NCBI GenBank assembly: GCA_021823425.1
Contig: JAKANX010000054.1
Location: 1-6,782, forward strand
Length of the DNA: 6,782 nucleotides
Origin: Microcaldota archaeon
GTDB taxonomy: Archaea > Micrarchaeota > Micrarchaeia > Anstonellales > Bilamarchaeaceae
Reading direction: 5' to 3'
In this document: one piece after another, positions 5,696 through 6,782 of the stretch
Numbering within the stretch: position 1 is the stretch's first letter
Layout of the letters: every line of letters starts with the position of its first letter
Notes under the pieces: model-generated
What the model was told of the DNA's origin: nothing
Database searches by the model: none
What the model saw: only the letters and a program-made list of their open reading frames with translations
Program-made: the position numbers and the translations under genes

Positions 5696-6227
5696 CAAGG
5701 ACGGGATACGGAAAAGGATGCTCGCGAGGCGCGCCTCGGTCACGGAAAAGGAAGCCGAGCGGGGGAGCCTAGAGGTTTTGAAAAACCTTTTCGGGAACGA
5801 GAAATTCCTGAGTGCAGAAAGCGTGGGGTTCTATTATCCGCTCAGGGGCGAGCTGGACGTCAAGCCCGCGATTGAAAGGTCGTTCAGGCTCGGCAAAACA
5901 GTGTGCCTTCCGAGGGTTTTCCCGGAACGGATTGAATTTTACGCGGTTGACTCCATGGACGATTTGGGGGAAGGGCCCATGGGAATACCCGAGCCTCCGC
6001 AAGGGGAGATTGCCGCGCCCGGGCTGCTGGTGGTGCCAGGGCTCGCATTTGACCTGAGGAAATACAGGCTGGGATTCGGAAAGGGATACTACGACAAATA
6101 TCTTGCTGCGCACGACTGCTTCGCCATCGGGGTATGCTTCGAGTGGCAGGTGGAGGACAGGCTGCCTGCGACCAAGTCCGACATCAGGATGGACGAGGTA
6201 ATTTCGGAAGGCTGGATTATTGAATAG
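5688..6227 (+). CDS. 5-formyltetrahydrofolate cyclo-ligase (5,10-methenyl-THF synthetase family)
   Basis: Cytoplasmic ATP-dependent enzyme that converts 5-formyltetrahydrofolate to 5,10-methenyltetrahydrofolate, returning a dead-end folate to the one-carbon pool. Its 179 residues match the family's normal length. Motifs in order: basic N-terminal helix DGIRKRMLARR (5-15); FYYPLRGELD (48-57), where the substrate-contacting Glu lies; CLPRV (73-77); MGIPEP (98-103); VVPGLAFD (115-122); the ATP-binding loop RLGFGKGYYDKYL (127-139); and the C-terminal MDEVISE (168-174). ATG 5688 is chosen because it gives the usual N-terminus and only an 8-nt overlap with Pelota; a TTG at 5655 would add 11 residues and a longer overlap. 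Translation is probably coupled to Pelota. The C-terminus is 11 nt from the converging surface-protein gene. Some members of this family act on other substrates, so the exact reaction is inferred from family; all visible signature residues are present. Confidence 0.92.
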   Translation: MDSKDGIRKRMLARRASVTEKEAERGSLEVLKNLFGNEKFLSAESVGFYYPLRGELDVKPAIERSFRLGKTVCLPRVFPERIEFYAVDSMDDLGEGPMGIPEPPQGEIAAPGLLVVPGLAFDLRKYRLGFGKGYYDKYLAAHDCFAIGVCFEWQVEDRLPATKSDIRMDEVISEGWIIE

Positions 6228-6238
6228 GCTGAAGGGGG

Positions 6239-6782
6239 CTAGTAGTTGTAGGCGTAGCCGCAGTCCACCCTCACGTTGTCCTGCGTCCCTGTTTTTGCGA
6301 CCCCTGCGTCAAGGTAGCTGAAGCGCGCGCTTCCAAGGCTCAGGGTCCCGTTCTTGCCCATGCACGCGCCTGAAACTATCAGCTCGGCTTGGTCGTGGGG
6401 CGCGAGCGGCCAGTCAACCTGGTGCGTTTCGTTCGCTATTGTCACTGCCTTCACTGTGACCGGGCTCGCCCCAGCGTTTGTCACCGTCAGGTGCACGTTG
6501 CCCCCTATTCCTGCGAGCACGGTTGTAATTATGACCGGGTTGGTGCTGGCTGCGGGAGGCTGCGTGCCCGAGACGTTTATCTTTATGTACGTGCTGCACG
6601 GCGGGCTCGCGCCGTTGTCAGTTGCGACGAGCGTGGTCTGGCCAGGGCTGATTGCCTTTGCGATAACGGTCGCGCCGCTAGTGGGGCCCACAGTGGCGAC
6701 GGCGGCGTCCTGGCTTGACCAGGAAACGTCGCTGTTCTTGCCCTTGAAGCCCGTTACGGTAATGTAAGTGGAGATGCCCTTC
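6239..6782 (-). CDS. C-terminal part of an Ig-like (Big_2-type) surface protein (5' end outside window)
   Basis: The minus-strand frame is open from the window edge (6782) to the TAG at 6239-6241, giving 180 residues. The first visible domain reads KGISTYITVTG, VSWSSQDAAVATVG, then AKAISPGQTTLVATDNGASP and YIKINVSG. This follows the bacterial Ig-like group 2 pattern (V-W-S-S-x-x-x-x-VATV, G-x-TT-L-x-AT). After a Pro/Ala linker (TQPPAASTNP) a second beta-rich domain follows (IITTVLAGIGGNVHLTVTNAGASPVTVK and beyond), containing three Cys and many Thr/Asn residues, and the protein ends in CGYAYNY. Thr/Ser/Asn/Gly richness, Ig-like folds and few charged residues point to an exported cell-surface or S-layer-associated protein. 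The GTG at 6691 falls inside the Ig-like domain, so it is not the start. The signal peptide, anchor and total size lie outside the window. No C-terminal transmembrane anchor is present, so any anchor would be N-terminal. Confidence 0.7.
   Translation of the reverse strand, partial: KGISTYITVTGFKGKNSDVSWSSQDAAVATVGPTSGATVIAKAISPGQTTLVATDNGASPPCSTYIKINVSGTQPPAASTNPVIITTVLAGIGGNVHLTVTNAGASPVTVKAVTIANETHQVDWPLAPHDQAELIVSGACMGKNGTLSLGSARFSYLDAGVAKTGTQDNVRVDCGYAYNY

Noticed and set aside
6692..6782. GTG at 6691 as the start of the surface protein
   Set aside because: The frame continues upstream to the window edge with residues that complete the Ig-like domain (VSWSSQDAAVATV), so the GTG is an internal Val.

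Overview
The window reads as a gene-dense, GC-rich stretch of an archaeal genome. The strongest evidence is a full-length archaeal-type Pelota (aPelota/Dom34), an archaeal-type phosphopantetheine adenylyltransferase, and TATA-like elements centred about 26 nt upstream of start codons that lack a Shine-Dalgarno sequence (leaderless transcripts). Small proteins, tight packing, and a fusion of phosphopantetheine adenylyltransferase to a YjjX/DUF84 NTPase (an arrangement I recall from Thermoplasmatales) would suit a Micrarchaeota-like DPANN or Thermoplasmata-related lineage. That placement is inference only.

Left part (1-2510, + strand) is a co-directional, tightly packed cluster. It starts with a cytochrome b5-like haem domain cut off by the window edge. 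This overlaps by 1 nt a six-helix ferric-reductase/MsrQ-like membrane protein. Four bases later comes an ArsB/NhaD-type (SLC13-like) ion permease that is broken by one apparent -1 nt frameshift at 1307-1311. The last gene is an unrecognised 107-residue soluble protein. The first two genes look like a membrane electron-transfer pair; the permease may be co-regulated with them.

Middle part (2516-4610, - strand) holds two genes. The upstream one is a class III nucleotidyl cyclase domain protein with nearly complete catalytic residues. The downstream one is the PPAT-NTPase fusion, which has its own TATA element in a 37-bp gap. The cyclase diverges from Pelota across a 50-bp gap whose centre carries a 10-bp palindromic TATA box, placed to serve both directions.

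Right part (4661-6227, + strand) has Pelota (ribosome rescue), overlapping by 8 nt a 5-formyltetrahydrofolate cyclo-ligase. Converging on it from the right edge (- strand, 6239 to beyond 6782) is the C-terminal part of a Big_2/Ig-like surface protein.

There is no gene-free stretch over 50 bp, and I saw no tRNA, rRNA, CRISPR, insertion sequence or attachment site. The items most worth follow-up are the b5/ferric-reductase-like pair with a His-to-Gln change at a probable haem ligand, the archaeal class III cyclase with a Ser in place of the transition-state Asn, and the symmetric bidirectional TATA box.
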